A stretch of 64,000 nucleotides of DNA from Sphingopyxis sp. JAI108. GTDB lineage: Bacteria; Pseudomonadota; Alphaproteobacteria; Sphingomonadales; Sphingomonadaceae. Made by a program: the position numbers and the translations under genes. Shown piece after piece: positions 8,154 through 18,763 of the stretch (position 1 is the stretch's first letter; each line of letters begins with the position of its first letter). The notes below the pieces were generated by a model. It was not told the origin of the DNA. It worked only from the letters and a program-made list of their open reading frames with translations, and did not search any database. Location of the stretch: positions 642,001 through 706,000 of the forward strand of contig NZ_JACCCJ010000002.1 of assembly GCF_013410105.1 (NCBI RefSeq). The letters are read 5' to 3'.

Positions 8154-8200
8154 CGACATAGTTACGCCAAGGTGGGGCGATAGAAACGGGGGACTGCAGC

Positions 8201-9247
8201 ATGATGGACCGGAAGACGCAAATCGACTTTGACAAGGTGACGCTGCCCGAACACGACTATCATCCGGGTAAGGGCTGGGCGGGGCACCCAAACGACGATC
8301 CGATCCAAAAAGCCGTCGCATCTCCGCTTCTGTTCGTCGGCATCCCATCGGCCTTGCCCGATATGGCTCTCCTCCCGGACATACGTGTGGCCGCAACGCT
8401 CGCAGCGTCGCGAGCGGCGGCCCATATCCGACAAACCGATACGCTCGATATCGTATGGCTGACGAGGGCGGACGCAATCGAAGGCGAAATGCTGGCCGAT
8501 ATCTGCGCGGCGGCGGGTGAGCAGGGGTGCAATTTGATTTGCGAAACTTCGCTGTCGAGACTCGACCAGGTTGTCGCCGCCATTCCTGCCGCGTTCCCGG
8601 CCCAATTGCTGGTCGACGCCGACCCTACCGACAAGCTTGTCGCGCTTGCGGCCGCGCGGCGGACGCGGCACGGGGTGCTCAATGATGTGGCGCGCGACGA
8701 TGCGGTGGAGCGGATCGATCGGCTGCAGGAGGAAGTCGCGCGTATCTCGCGCCTGCTCGGCGATCTCGCGGGGCAGCGGGGCGGGCTTCGGGGCACACCG
8801 GCCGGCCTGGCATCATGGGACGCGGATTCGGCCGACCATTCGGGGCAGGTCCGCACGCCGCCGCGTGATTATGCGGCGATGCCGCGTAGCTTCGTTCCGG
8901 AGGAGCGCACGCTTGACCGGCAGCGCGCGAAAGCGGTGCGACGGATGCTGCGCCAGCGGCGGATGCGCGAACAATATTTCCCCGCCGACCTGTTTGCCGA
9001 TCCGGCGTGGGACATGTTGCTCGACCTCTACGCCGCGCGGCTTGAGCGCCAACCGGTTTCCGTGTCGAGCCTTTGCATCGCGGCAGCGGTACCGGCAACC
9101 ACAGCGTTGCGATGGATCAAGACAATGACCGACGCGGGACTCTTTGTGCGCGAGGCCGACCCGCACGACGGCCGGCGCATCTTCATCGCGCTCGCGGAGG
9201 GGGCTTATGATGCGCTTGCCCGTTATTTCGAAGCGCTCGACGAATAG
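8201..9247 (+). CDS. Winged-helix (MarR-like) DNA-binding protein with N-terminal receiver-like region
   Basis: This 348-aa protein has a C-terminal winged-helix domain (about residues 240-345), including VSVSSLCIAAAVPATTALRWIKTM and LFVREADPHDGRRIFIALAEGAY, which resembles MarR recognition and wing segments. The first 170 residues look like an alpha/beta domain of alternating hydrophobic strands (LLFVGIP, DIVWLTRA, LLVDADP), possibly a degenerate receiver fold. A coiled coil (VERIDRLQEEVARISRLLGDL) joins the two. It is probably a transcription regulator; the ligand and targets are unknown. The IS1595 end lies 55 bp upstream, so its native promoter has probably been separated from it. Confidence 0.8.
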   Translation: MMDRKTQIDFDKVTLPEHDYHPGKGWAGHPNDDPIQKAVASPLLFVGIPSALPDMALLPDIRVAATLAASRAAAHIRQTDTLDIVWLTRADAIEGEMLADICAAAGEQGCNLICETSLSRLDQVVAAIPAAFPAQLLVDADPTDKLVALAAARRTRHGVLNDVARDDAVERIDRLQEEVARISRLLGDLAGQRGGLRGTPAGLASWDADSADHSGQVRTPPRDYAAMPRSFVPEERTLDRQRAKAVRRMLRQRRMREQYFPADLFADPAWDMLLDLYAARLERQPVSVSSLCIAAAVPATTALRWIKTMTDAGLFVREADPHDGRRIFIALAEGAYDALARYFEALDE

Positions 9248-9285
9248 TCATGGCCCGGTTGCGACCGGGGCGCTAGTTTCGGGCG

Positions 9286-9798
9286 ATGAAGAACGACGTC
9301 GAAGTGGTCGTGAATGACCGGATGCAGAAGTGGTATCGTTACACGCGCACGGCGCCGGTCGGGCAGGCGTTCGACCCCGATTTCGAGCCCGAGTTGACGC
9401 CGTCCGAGATGCTGAAGCTGGGCGTGTTCTGCGGTAAATATATGACCGACTGCGCGGACGAATTTCCTGCAAGCTGGTTCCAAGGCGCAAAGCTCGCGCC
9501 CGGACGCGCCGACTGCTCGCTCAATTATTTCGGTATCCGGGCGAGCGTGCCTTTGCGGGTCTGGATAGAGAAGGGCTGGATACATCCCGACGATCCGCGC
9601 GGCTGGTTTCAATGGTATTGTCGCTATTATTCGGGGCGGCGGGTGCCCGACGAAGACCGACGCCAGATCGCGCGATGGCGCGCGTTCCGTCGTCATGCGG
9701 CGCAGGTTCGCAAGCATTGCGAACCCGGCGATCCCTTTTGCCGTCCGAAGCAGCGGCAGGCGCTGCTCCAATGGGCGTATGACAGCCGCGATATCTAG
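9286..9798 (+). CDS. Conserved hypothetical protein, 170 aa
   Basis: This soluble, aromatic-rich protein has no recognised family. The sequence contains SEMLKLGVFCGKYMTDC, ASWFQGAKLAP, and a basic DPRGWFQWYCRYYSGRRVPDEDRRQIARWRAFRRH segment that resembles a nucleic-acid or plastid-type small domain. Cysteines are spaced along the chain but form no clear metal-binding pair. It starts 38 bp after the winged-helix gene, with no clear Shine-Dalgarno sequence nearer than GGGCG. Function is unknown. Confidence 0.75.
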   Translation: MKNDVEVVVNDRMQKWYRYTRTAPVGQAFDPDFEPELTPSEMLKLGVFCGKYMTDCADEFPASWFQGAKLAPGRADCSLNYFGIRASVPLRVWIEKGWIHPDDPRGWFQWYCRYYSGRRVPDEDRRQIARWRAFRRHAAQVRKHCEPGDPFCRPKQRQALLQWAYDSRDI

Positions 9799-9873
9799 CC
9801 GGCCGAAGAGGCGATTTCCCTTCCGCGCGGCGCACACTATGTAGACGCTCCGCAGCAAGGGAGTTTTCGCCGA

Positions 9874-10845
9874 ATGCCGATCATGGCCGCACGCGTTTAT
9901 CATGACGGCCAGCTCGTCCGGGACCTCGGCCCCGACGAGGCGGTTCCGGAGGAGTGCGATCCCGGCGATTTCTTCTGGCTCGGCCTCTACGAGCCGACGC
10001 CGGGCGAGCTTGCCGGCATCGCCAAGCGGTTCGGCCTGCATCCGCTCGCGGTGGAGGATGCGCTGAAGGCGAACCAGCTGCCCAAGGTCGAGGCCTATGG
10101 CGACCAGCTTTTCGTCATTACCCGGACCGCCAATCTTGACGGCGATACGATCCAGCCGGGCGAGACCGCCTTTTTCCTCGGCCCGCATTTCTTCGTCAGC
10201 GTCCGTCACGGCTCTGCGAGGACGCACACCGACGTCCGGGCGCGGCTCGAAAGCCTGCCGGCGAAGCTCGCGCACGGCCCCGACTACGTCCTTTATGCGG
10301 TGCTCGACTTCATCGTTGACGGCTATTTCCCGGTGATCGATGCGATCGAGGAACGGATGCTGGGGGTCGAGGACAGTGTGATGGATACGCCGCTCGATGC
10401 CTCGGAAATTCGCCACCTCTACAAGCAGCGGCACGAGATCATCCGTTTCCAACGGCTGGTCGGGATGATGAAGGAAGTCGCCGGCCGCCTGGCCACCGAC
10501 GATGACCTGCCCAATATCGACCCCGCGGTGCGTCCTTTCTATCGCGATGTATGGGACCATGTTCAGCGCGCTGAATATCGCCTCACCGGGCTGCGCGACA
10601 TTGCCGCGTCGGTGATCGAGACCAACGGCATGCTCGAGCAGCAACGTCAGGGTGTGATCACGCGCCAACTCGCAGCCTGGGCCGCGATCCTGGCCGTGCC
10701 GACGGCGATCGCCGGCATCTACGGGATGAATTTCGAGTTCATGCCCGAACTCGACTGGGCCTTTGGCTATCCGTTCGCGCTGGCCCTGATCTTCGGCGGC
10801 TCGGGGCTCGTCTTCTGGCGCTTCAAGCACATCGGCTGGCTCTGA
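9874..10845 (+). CDS. CorA family divalent metal transporter
   Basis: This 323-aa protein has a large cytoplasmic N-terminal domain and two C-terminal transmembrane helices (about residues 265-285 and 296-316). Between them is the pore-loop signature GMN within IYGMNFEFMPELDW. It forms pentameric channels for Mg2+ or Co2+/Ni2+ uptake. The length matches the short CorA/ZntB-like branch. ATG 9874 has a purine-rich site upstream (CAAGGGAG). A tRNA-Val gene follows 58 bp later. Mg2+ is the likely ion, but ZntB-like Zn2+ transport cannot be excluded. Confidence 0.92.
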   Translation: MPIMAARVYHDGQLVRDLGPDEAVPEECDPGDFFWLGLYEPTPGELAGIAKRFGLHPLAVEDALKANQLPKVEAYGDQLFVITRTANLDGDTIQPGETAFFLGPHFFVSVRHGSARTHTDVRARLESLPAKLAHGPDYVLYAVLDFIVDGYFPVIDAIEERMLGVEDSVMDTPLDASEIRHLYKQRHEIIRFQRLVGMMKEVAGRLATDDDLPNIDPAVRPFYRDVWDHVQRAEYRLTGLRDIAASVIETNGMLEQQRQGVITRQLAAWAAILAVPTAIAGIYGMNFEFMPELDWAFGYPFALALIFGGSGLVFWRFKHIGWL

Positions 10846-10903
10846 CTTTCGACGCACCGCTTGCCAGCGATGGCGGCTTGTGGCAGGGCGCGCTTCCCTT
10901 CGG

Positions 10904-10979
10904 GGGCGATTAGCTCAGTTGGTAGAGCGCCTCGTTTACACCGAGGATGTCGGCGGTTCGAGCCCGTCATCGCCCACCA
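10904..10979 (+). tRNA. tRNA-Val (anticodon TAC)
   Basis: This 76-nt cloverleaf has acceptor stem GGGCGAT paired with ATCGCCC, a D-arm with AGCTCAGTTGGTAGAGC, anticodon stem-loop CTCGTTTACACCGAG with anticodon TAC, and a T-arm GGTTCGAGCCC-type loop. The CCA tail is encoded. It lies between corA and the GFA gene, reading the same way. Confidence 0.97.
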
Positions 10980-11041
10980 AGAACCTTCCTTTCGATCGCG
11001 CGTTTGCGTTAGCGGCCCGCCATGGCGCGAAAGGACATTCC

Positions 11042-11539
11042 ATGCCGATCAAACTCGAAGGCTCTTGCCGGTGCGGCGCGGTTCGCTTTTCGGTCATGAG
11101 CCACACGCCGGTGCCGTATCAGCTCTGCTATTGTTCGATCTGCCGCAAGCAACAGGGCGGCGGGGGTTATGCGATCAACATCGGTGCTGACGCGAAAAGC
11201 CTGCAGGTCGAGGCCGAAAGACATCTGGGCCTCTATCGTGCGCAGATCGAAGATGGCGAGCATCCGAAGTGCCAACTGTCGAGTGGCGAGCGCCGTTTCT
11301 GTCGCGAATGCGGATCGGCGCTATGGCTTTACGATCCGAATTGGCCCGACCTCGTCCATCCTTTCGCGAGCGCGATCGACTCGGACCTTCCGGTGCCGTC
11401 GTCGCGCGTCCACCTGATGCTCAAATATAAGGCTGGTTGGGCGGTTCCGGACATCGGGCCAGACGATGCCATGTTTGATCTCGACCCCGAAAAATCGATC
11501 GAGGATTGGCACAAGGATGAAGGCGTCTGGGTCGCTTGA
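11042..11539 (+). CDS. GFA family (glutathione-dependent formaldehyde-activating-like) zinc protein
   Basis: This 165-aa protein has the GFA/CENP-V zinc-binding fold. The cysteine sets CRCGAVRF (about residue 9), CYCSICRKQQGGG (about 31) and RFCRECGSALW (about 84) supply the two zinc sites. Family members include a glutathione-binding enzyme first linked to formaldehyde activation, but most, like this one, have no known substrate. ATG 11042 begins MPIKLEGSCRCGA. Upstream in-frame codons overlap the tRNA and are excluded. Confidence 0.9.
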   Translation: MPIKLEGSCRCGAVRFSVMSHTPVPYQLCYCSICRKQQGGGGYAINIGADAKSLQVEAERHLGLYRAQIEDGEHPKCQLSSGERRFCRECGSALWLYDPNWPDLVHPFASAIDSDLPVPSSRVHLMLKYKAGWAVPDIGPDDAMFDLDPEKSIEDWHKDEGVWVA

Positions 11540-11589
11540 TCTCGCGCGCGATGGGATTAAGGGAAGGCCGTTCGGAAAGGTTGTTCCCA

Positions 11590-13044
11590 ATGAAACATCT
11601 GCTCGCCTCGCTCGCCACTGTGTGGTTTGCCTTCTCTTCGCCCGCGTGCGCCGCTCCGAAACAGGGCGATGTCATCATCCGCCATGTCACGGTCGTCGAT
11701 GTCGAAGCGGCGAAGACGGTCGCCGCGCAGGCGGTGGTGCTGAAAGGCGACGATATTGTCGCGATAGGCGCTGACGGTGCGATCGCAAAAGGCTGGCGCG
11801 CGGCGCGGACGGTCGAAGGCGAGGGGCGTTACCTCGTCCCCGGCCTTTGGGACATGCACGTTCACTTCGGCGGCGGACCCGAATTGATCGAGGAGAATAG
11901 GGCGCTGCTGCCGCTCTATGTCGCGAACGGCATCACGACGATTCGCGACGCGTCGGGCGACCTGCCCGATCAGGTGCTTGCATGGCGCGGCGATATTGCC
12001 AGCGGAAAGCTGTTCGGGCCCCGGCTGTTGACCTCGGGCGCCAAGATCGAAGGGATTGCGCCGGTCTGGAAGGGCACGATCGAAGTCGGCAGCGAGGCGG
12101 ATGTCGATGCGGCGCTCGCTCGGCTCAAGACGCGCGACCAGGTCGATTTCGTCAAGATCACCGATAGCACGCTGAAGCCCGAATTGTTCCTTTATGCGCT
12201 GGGGCGGGCGAAGGCGCTCGGGCTGAAAACCTCGGGCCATATCCCCATGGCGCTGACCACCGAGCAGGCGGTCGACGCCGGGATCAGCTCGATCGAGCAT
12301 CTTGACTATGCCTATAACGCCGGCGCGAAGAACGAGGCGGCGGTCGCCGCCGATTTTGCCGCAAAGCGCATCGACCGCGCCGAGGCGAACCGTCGGCTCG
12401 ACGCCGGGTTCAACCGGGAAACGGCGATGGCCGCGTACCGCCGCTTCGCGGCCAAGGGCGTCGCCGTGACGCCGACGCTCAATGGCAGCCGGATCATCGC
12501 CTATCTCGACCGCGACGATCATTCGAAGGATGAAGGTCTCGCCTATATCGGGCCGAAGCTGCGCAAGACCTATGCGTGGCGTATCGAGCGTGCGGCAAAG
12601 GCCGACGCGGTCGCCATTGCGGCGCGGCAGAAGCAGATCGAGGATGTCGCGACGATCCTCCCGATGCTGGCCGAGGCAGGCGTGCCGATCATCGCGGGGA
12701 CCGACGCGGGGTTCCTCAACAGCTTCAATTATCCGGGCTTCGGCTTGCACGACGAGATCGAGCTGTTCACGCAGAAGGGGTTGACCCCCGCGCAAGCGCT
12801 CGCCTCGGCGACCCGCGCGGGGCCGGCGTGGTTCGGATGGCTTGATCGCTATGGTGCAGTGAAGCCGGGCATGGCAGCCGATCTGGTGCTGCTGACGAAG
12901 AATCCGCTGGAGGATATCGCGGCGACGCGTGCGATCGATACCGTGGTGCTGCGCGGCGAAGTGCTGGACCGCGCAGCGCTCGACAAGATGCTGGCCGACA
13001 CCAGGGTGAAGGTCGCGGCGTGGAATGCGACGGCCGAGCCCTAA
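11590..13044 (+). CDS. Secreted amidohydrolase family protein
   Basis: This 484-aa protein begins with a signal peptide (MKHLLASLATVWFAFSSPAC, with cleavage near ACAAP). The metal-dependent amidohydrolase core shows WDMHVHFGG for the HxH metal pair, FVKITDS for the likely bridging lysine, LKTSGHIPM and SSIEHLDY for histidines, and IIAGTDAGF for the catalytic aspartate. C-terminal AVKPGMAADLVLL is the usual second beta-sandwich strand. It probably hydrolyses a cyclic amide or peptide bond in the periplasm, as in the imidazolonepropionase/prolidase-like branch. The exact substrate is unknown. ATG 11590 is the start that leaves a proper signal peptide. Confidence 0.88.
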   Translation: MKHLLASLATVWFAFSSPACAAPKQGDVIIRHVTVVDVEAAKTVAAQAVVLKGDDIVAIGADGAIAKGWRAARTVEGEGRYLVPGLWDMHVHFGGGPELIEENRALLPLYVANGITTIRDASGDLPDQVLAWRGDIASGKLFGPRLLTSGAKIEGIAPVWKGTIEVGSEADVDAALARLKTRDQVDFVKITDSTLKPELFLYALGRAKALGLKTSGHIPMALTTEQAVDAGISSIEHLDYAYNAGAKNEAAVAADFAAKRIDRAEANRRLDAGFNRETAMAAYRRFAAKGVAVTPTLNGSRIIAYLDRDDHSKDEGLAYIGPKLRKTYAWRIERAAKADAVAIAARQKQIEDVATILPMLAEAGVPIIAGTDAGFLNSFNYPGFGLHDEIELFTQKGLTPAQALASATRAGPAWFGWLDRYGAVKPGMAADLVLLTKNPLEDIAATRAIDTVVLRGEVLDRAALDKMLADTRVKVAAWNATAEP

Positions 13045-13316
13045 GGTGCAGGCGCGCGCGCCTTTTGCCGCGCGCGCCACACACTCCGCAGAGTGAACAG
13101 CCCCATCGCCGCCCAGACGACATTGAGGACCGCTGACGGGATTGCGCCATTATAGCCCGAATTGATAATGAAACCGCCCGCGCCGATCACGTTCATCCAT
13201 TGATAGAGATAGCCGCGTGCTTCGAGCCTGCCGAGCGACAATAGGACATAGGCGGCAAGGATGGTTGCGGCGGCGGTCCAGCCCATGACTTCCACGACGA
13301 TGATTTCCGCGCTCAT
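13041..13316 (-). CDS. CBU_0592 family small membrane protein
   Basis: This 91-aa protein has three hydrophobic segments (about residues 9-27, 40-58 and 61-79) and the conserved pattern LEARGYLYQWMNVIGAGGFIINSGYNGAIPSA, split by me only for description. It matches the CBU_0592-type integral membrane domain of unknown function. It converges on the amidohydrolase gene with a 4-bp overlap. The terminator of aconitase lies just upstream of its start, so it has its own promoter or depends on read-through. Confidence 0.8.
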   Translation of the reverse strand: MSAEIIVVEVMGWTAAATILAAYVLLSLGRLEARGYLYQWMNVIGAGGFIINSGYNGAIPSAVLNVVWAAMGLFTLRSVWRARQKARAPAP

Positions 13317-13338
13317 GCGCTACCTCTCCCAATGAAAA

Positions 13339-13376
13339 CGCCCGCCCCGATGAGGGGGCGGGCGCTCATGGCATCA
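13339..13376 (-). terminator. Rho-independent terminator of acnA
   Basis: On the minus strand, a 10-bp GC stem (CGCCCGCCCC with its complement, five-base loop) is followed by CGTTTTCATT. It lies 25 bp past the aconitase stop codon. Confidence 0.85.
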
Positions 13377-13388
13377 GCCGGCGCCGCG

Positions 13389-16061
<2,673 letters not shown>

Positions 16062-16342
16062 AGGATTGCAGTCCCCATGTTGGCGCGGCGGGGAATGACT
16101 GTCCGATGGCGAAGCGGGAGAGCGGGGCCAACGGGAGTCGCACGCGCGGGTTTATGTTGGCGCCGCCTTACGCCGGGGGGTGGGAAATGCAAGGGGGTGG
16201 GGGTGGTTGGTTCGCGCGTGGGTGGTCTTGGACCGGCGACGGCGCGATGATTTTTCACACAAGGACACAAAGGCGTCCGGCTCCCACACGATAATAGCGA
16301 GGGCGGATTGTCTGCGACGCTTTCGGATGCTATCTTACCGGT

Positions 16343-16630
16343 ATGACCAAGGAAACCAGAGTATCGGCCAAGGGCCAGGTTGTCATCCCCAAGGATGTGC
16401 GCGACCGGCTGCATTGGGACGTCGGCACGGTGCTGGAGGTCGTCGACGGCCCCGCCGGCGTGATGCTGCGCGCCAAGCCCAAGGCGAAAAAGGCGCTGAG
16501 TTTCGACGAAGCCATGGCGAAAATGCGCAAGACCGTGAACTATAAGGGGCCGCGGATCAGCGACGAGGACGCCCATGCCGCGATCGACCGGATGTTTCGC
16601 GAGGACAAGAGCTGGGACCCGCCGACTTGA
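16343..16630 (+). CDS. AbrB/MazE-type antitoxin (VapB-like)
   Basis: This 95-aa protein has an N-terminal SpoVT-AbrB domain (ETRVSAKGQVVIPKDVRDRLHWDVG, a swapped-hairpin DNA-binding fold) and a C-terminal tail rich in acidic and basic residues that would wrap a PIN toxin. Its TGA stop overlaps the TTG start of the PIN gene. Antitoxins of this type autorepress the operon with the toxin. The CTATCTTACCGGTATG stretch before the start may hold the operator. Confidence 0.88.
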   Translation: MTKETRVSAKGQVVIPKDVRDRLHWDVGTVLEVVDGPAGVMLRAKPKAKKALSFDEAMAKMRKTVNYKGPRISDEDAHAAIDRMFREDKSWDPPT

Positions 16631-17010
16631 AGGCGGCCGATACCAATATTCTTGCGCGGTTCATGCTCGACGACGATCCAGTGCAGTCGCCGATCGCGCG
16701 CGATCTGGTGAAGGTCGGTGTTTTCGTCCCGCTGACCGTGTTGCTCGAACTCGGATGGCTGCTGCAATCGCGCTACGGAATGGAGCGGGGGCATCTGGCC
16801 TCTTCGCTGCTGGACCTTTTCGACGTGCCGGGGGTCGTGCTGGACGATGACGACGCGGTGCGGAGCGCCGTTGCGGCTTTTGCGAAGAGCGGCGATTTTG
16901 CCGATCATATCCATCTGGTCGCGGCGAAGGGCGTCGAGGCGTTTGTGACCTTCGACCGGGGCTTGGTGGCAAATATGGGCATTGGGGTGCCGGTCGAGAT
17001 CGTCGGTTGA
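16627..17010 (+). CDS. VapC-like PIN-domain ribonuclease toxin
   Basis: This 127-aa PIN-domain protein is a probable ribonuclease toxin held in check by the upstream antitoxin. The acidic active site is visible: AADTNILARF (first aspartate), LELGWLL (glutamate), SGDFADHIHLVAA (third acidic residue) and FVTFDRGL (fourth). The start is the TTG at 16627 in a TTGA overlap with the antitoxin stop, which keeps toxin translation low and coupled. The next gene, an Xre-type regulator, overlaps its stop. Confidence 0.88.
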   Translation: MKAADTNILARFMLDDDPVQSPIARDLVKVGVFVPLTVLLELGWLLQSRYGMERGHLASSLLDLFDVPGVVLDDDDAVRSAVAAFAKSGDFADHIHLVAAKGVEAFVTFDRGLVANMGIGVPVEIVG

Positions 17011-17336
17011 TGGTGACGATCCCCCGCGAAGAATATGATCGCCTGCGCGAAGCGGCCGTCGCCGACCTGCGCGCCTATGATGGTGCCAAGGCGGCGCTGG
17101 CGGCGCTGGCGGCGGGCGAGGAGGAACTGGTGCCCGCCGACTATGCCAAGCGGCTGATCGCCGGCGAAAGCCCGCTGCGCGAGTTGCGCGGGTTGTCGCA
17201 GGTGAGGCTGGGCGCGGTGTCGGGGGTCAACCGGGTGCAGATCGCCGATATCGAGGCCGGGCGCGGCAAGGGCTCGGTGGAGACGGTGCGCAAGCTGGCG
17301 GAGGCGCTCGGGGTTAGGGTGGGTGATCTGGTTTGA
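17010..17336 (+). CDS. Xre-type helix-turn-helix regulator, third gene of the toxin-antitoxin operon
   Basis: This 108-aa protein has an acidic/alanine-rich helical N-terminus (about residues 1-55) and a Cro/CI-type HTH (about 63-105) with GLSQVRLGAVSGVNRVQIADIEAGR. Such proteins usually act as antitoxins of RelE/HigB toxins, but here no RelE/HigB gene is adjacent. Its ATG overlaps the PIN gene stop (TGATG), so it is the third gene of the operon. It could add a second level of control, or be a leftover antitoxin. Confidence 0.82.
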   Translation: MVTIPREEYDRLREAAVADLRAYDGAKAALAALAAGEEELVPADYAKRLIAGESPLRELRGLSQVRLGAVSGVNRVQIADIEAGRGKGSVETVRKLAEALGVRVGDLV

Positions 17337-17515
17337 GGGTGAGGGTGGCCCATTTGGGGATTGTTGCTGCTGTCACCCGCATTCGCCCGTCTTCGCACCC
17401 TTATCCCTCTCACTAACTACGAAAACTAGTGGCGCGGTCGCTACATTTGCACCCTTGTCAGACTGGGAAGGGGATGTAGGTCGGTGTGGTCGAAGGACTA
17501 GCAGGGAAATAGATT

Positions 17516-18457
17516 ATGGCATTGCGTCAGACTTACGCGCGGAGAAAGCGACAACGTGCGGAGGCTGGAAATGCGAAGATGTTTCGTGAGAAGCCGGTCG
17601 GCAATAAACTGCTGACTCAGCTTTTTCAGACTTTCGAAGTGATAGATGCACAGTTCTCGTACGAGAATAAAATGATTGATAAACTCGCCGTAGCTTTACG
17701 TGAAGAGATCGGTGTTTTGTCACTGGCGAATCAACGAGATCTATCGAAAGATTTTGCTGTCTGGTGGTTTAACGAGCGTCAACCCTACCCTACCGATGAA
17801 GAGCACGACATGCGGCTCAGCGCGATTGAGCTGGCTTGTGAGATTGGCCTTCAGAAGGCTGCTCAGATGGACCGTCTGGCAGGGATGGCCCACAGCAGAA
17901 GTCGTGCATCACCGGCGGTGAATAATGCCGTGAATGTCATTAACGAGCGGATGCTCGAAGACGGCTTTGGGTTCCAGTTTCAAAATGGTCAGCTCATCGA
18001 AATCACCTCAGAGTTCACCTATGCAGAGGTGATCGAACCCACTCTGACCCTTCTTGCTAATCCATTATTTGAAGCGGCCGACGATGAATTTCGTGACGCA
18101 TTCGAAGAGTTCAAGAAGCGCAATTATGAAGACTGCATAGCAGACTGCGGCAACGCGTTTGAAAGTGTCATCAAGGTTATCGCAGCCCAAAAGGGTTGGG
18201 ATGACGTGAAACCGACCGATCCCGCCTCTAAACTGATAGAGGCGCTTTATCGACATGACCTTATTCCCTCGTGGATGCAGGAGCAAATGAAGGGGCTCAA
18301 GTCGATGCTTCAGGGTGCTCCCACTGTAAGGAACAAAGAAGCTAGCCACGGTGCGGGGGCAGCGCCCCGGAAGATTAGCAAGGAGCTGGCGGCGTATCAA
18401 CTGCATCAAACCGCCGCGGCGATGCTATTTTTGGTTTCCCAATCCGAACTTGCCTAG
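17516..18457 (+). CDS. Abi_C-domain protein, possible abortive-infection type defence
   Basis: This 313-aa protein is lower in GC than its neighbours, with many codons ending in A or T. The C-terminal third (about residues 185-310) contains the pattern KKRNYEDCIADCGNAFESVIKVIAA, then PSWMQEQMKGLKSML and PTVRNKEASHGAGA, which resembles the Abi_C/STM4504-CBY_0614 domain found in abortive-infection and related proteins; the RNxxxHG core is visible. The N-terminal half is helical and not recognised. It has a short GGGAAAT ribosome site. A defence role is inferred from the domain and from the toxin-antitoxin genes beside it. Confidence 0.65.
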   Translation: MALRQTYARRKRQRAEAGNAKMFREKPVGNKLLTQLFQTFEVIDAQFSYENKMIDKLAVALREEIGVLSLANQRDLSKDFAVWWFNERQPYPTDEEHDMRLSAIELACEIGLQKAAQMDRLAGMAHSRSRASPAVNNAVNVINERMLEDGFGFQFQNGQLIEITSEFTYAEVIEPTLTLLANPLFEAADDEFRDAFEEFKKRNYEDCIADCGNAFESVIKVIAAQKGWDDVKPTDPASKLIEALYRHDLIPSWMQEQMKGLKSMLQGAPTVRNKEASHGAGAAPRKISKELAAYQLHQTAAAMLFLVSQSELA

Positions 18458-18550
18458 GTGAAGGGCGCGCGGCGCGATAGCGTCGTAGGGGAATAGCGAT
18501 GACCGGTGCAAAAACTCGGCGATTACACCCTCTGGACACGCTAGCTCGTG

Positions 18551-18620
18551 CTCCCCGGCGAAAGCCGGGGGCCATGCGAGGTAGCGCTGCGCGATCCGGG
18601 CCCCGGCTTTCGCCGGGGAA
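18551..18620. repeat. Facing pair of REP-like palindromes
   Basis: Two 18-bp hairpins with 7-bp stems and 4-base loops (GAAA, and TTTC read on the plus strand) stand about 30 bp apart in mirror orientation, so the whole unit can also fold into one long hairpin. Confidence 0.8.
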
Positions 18621-18693
18621 CCGCTATTTGCCGGTGCGGGCCAATCGCCGATCAAGTCCGGGATGACGGAGATCGAGCGGCCCGGATATTTCG

Positions 18694-18709
18694 CTTTCCT
18701 ACATTATCC
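18694..18709 (+). promoter_or_regulatory. 16-bp motif shared with the paralogue at 50187
   Basis: CTTTCCTACATTATCC lies 54 bp before the start of the helix-turn-helix gene at 18764. The same 16 bases occur on the opposite strand at 50937-50952, upstream of the only paralogue in the window. The 3' flank keeps a further G-TC-AAACTG pattern in both places. It could be a promoter or a binding site of the encoded HTH protein. Confidence 0.65.
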
Positions 18710-18763
18710 AAATAGGTTCAAAACTGTTCCGATTCATTCCAAGGTGATTCGGGAGGTCGAGCT

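Larger units (their letters stand above)
18458..18763. other. Intergenic region with paired palindromes and a shared upstream motif
   Basis: About 306 bp hold no gene. Two hairpins, CCCCGGC-GAAA-GCCGGGG (18553-18570) and its mirror CCCCGGC-TTTC-GCCGGGG (18601-18618), form a facing repeat pair. At 18694-18709 is CTTTCCTACATTATCC, identical to the reverse of 50937-50952. A strong ribosome site GGGAGG precedes the start at 18764. Confidence 0.8.
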
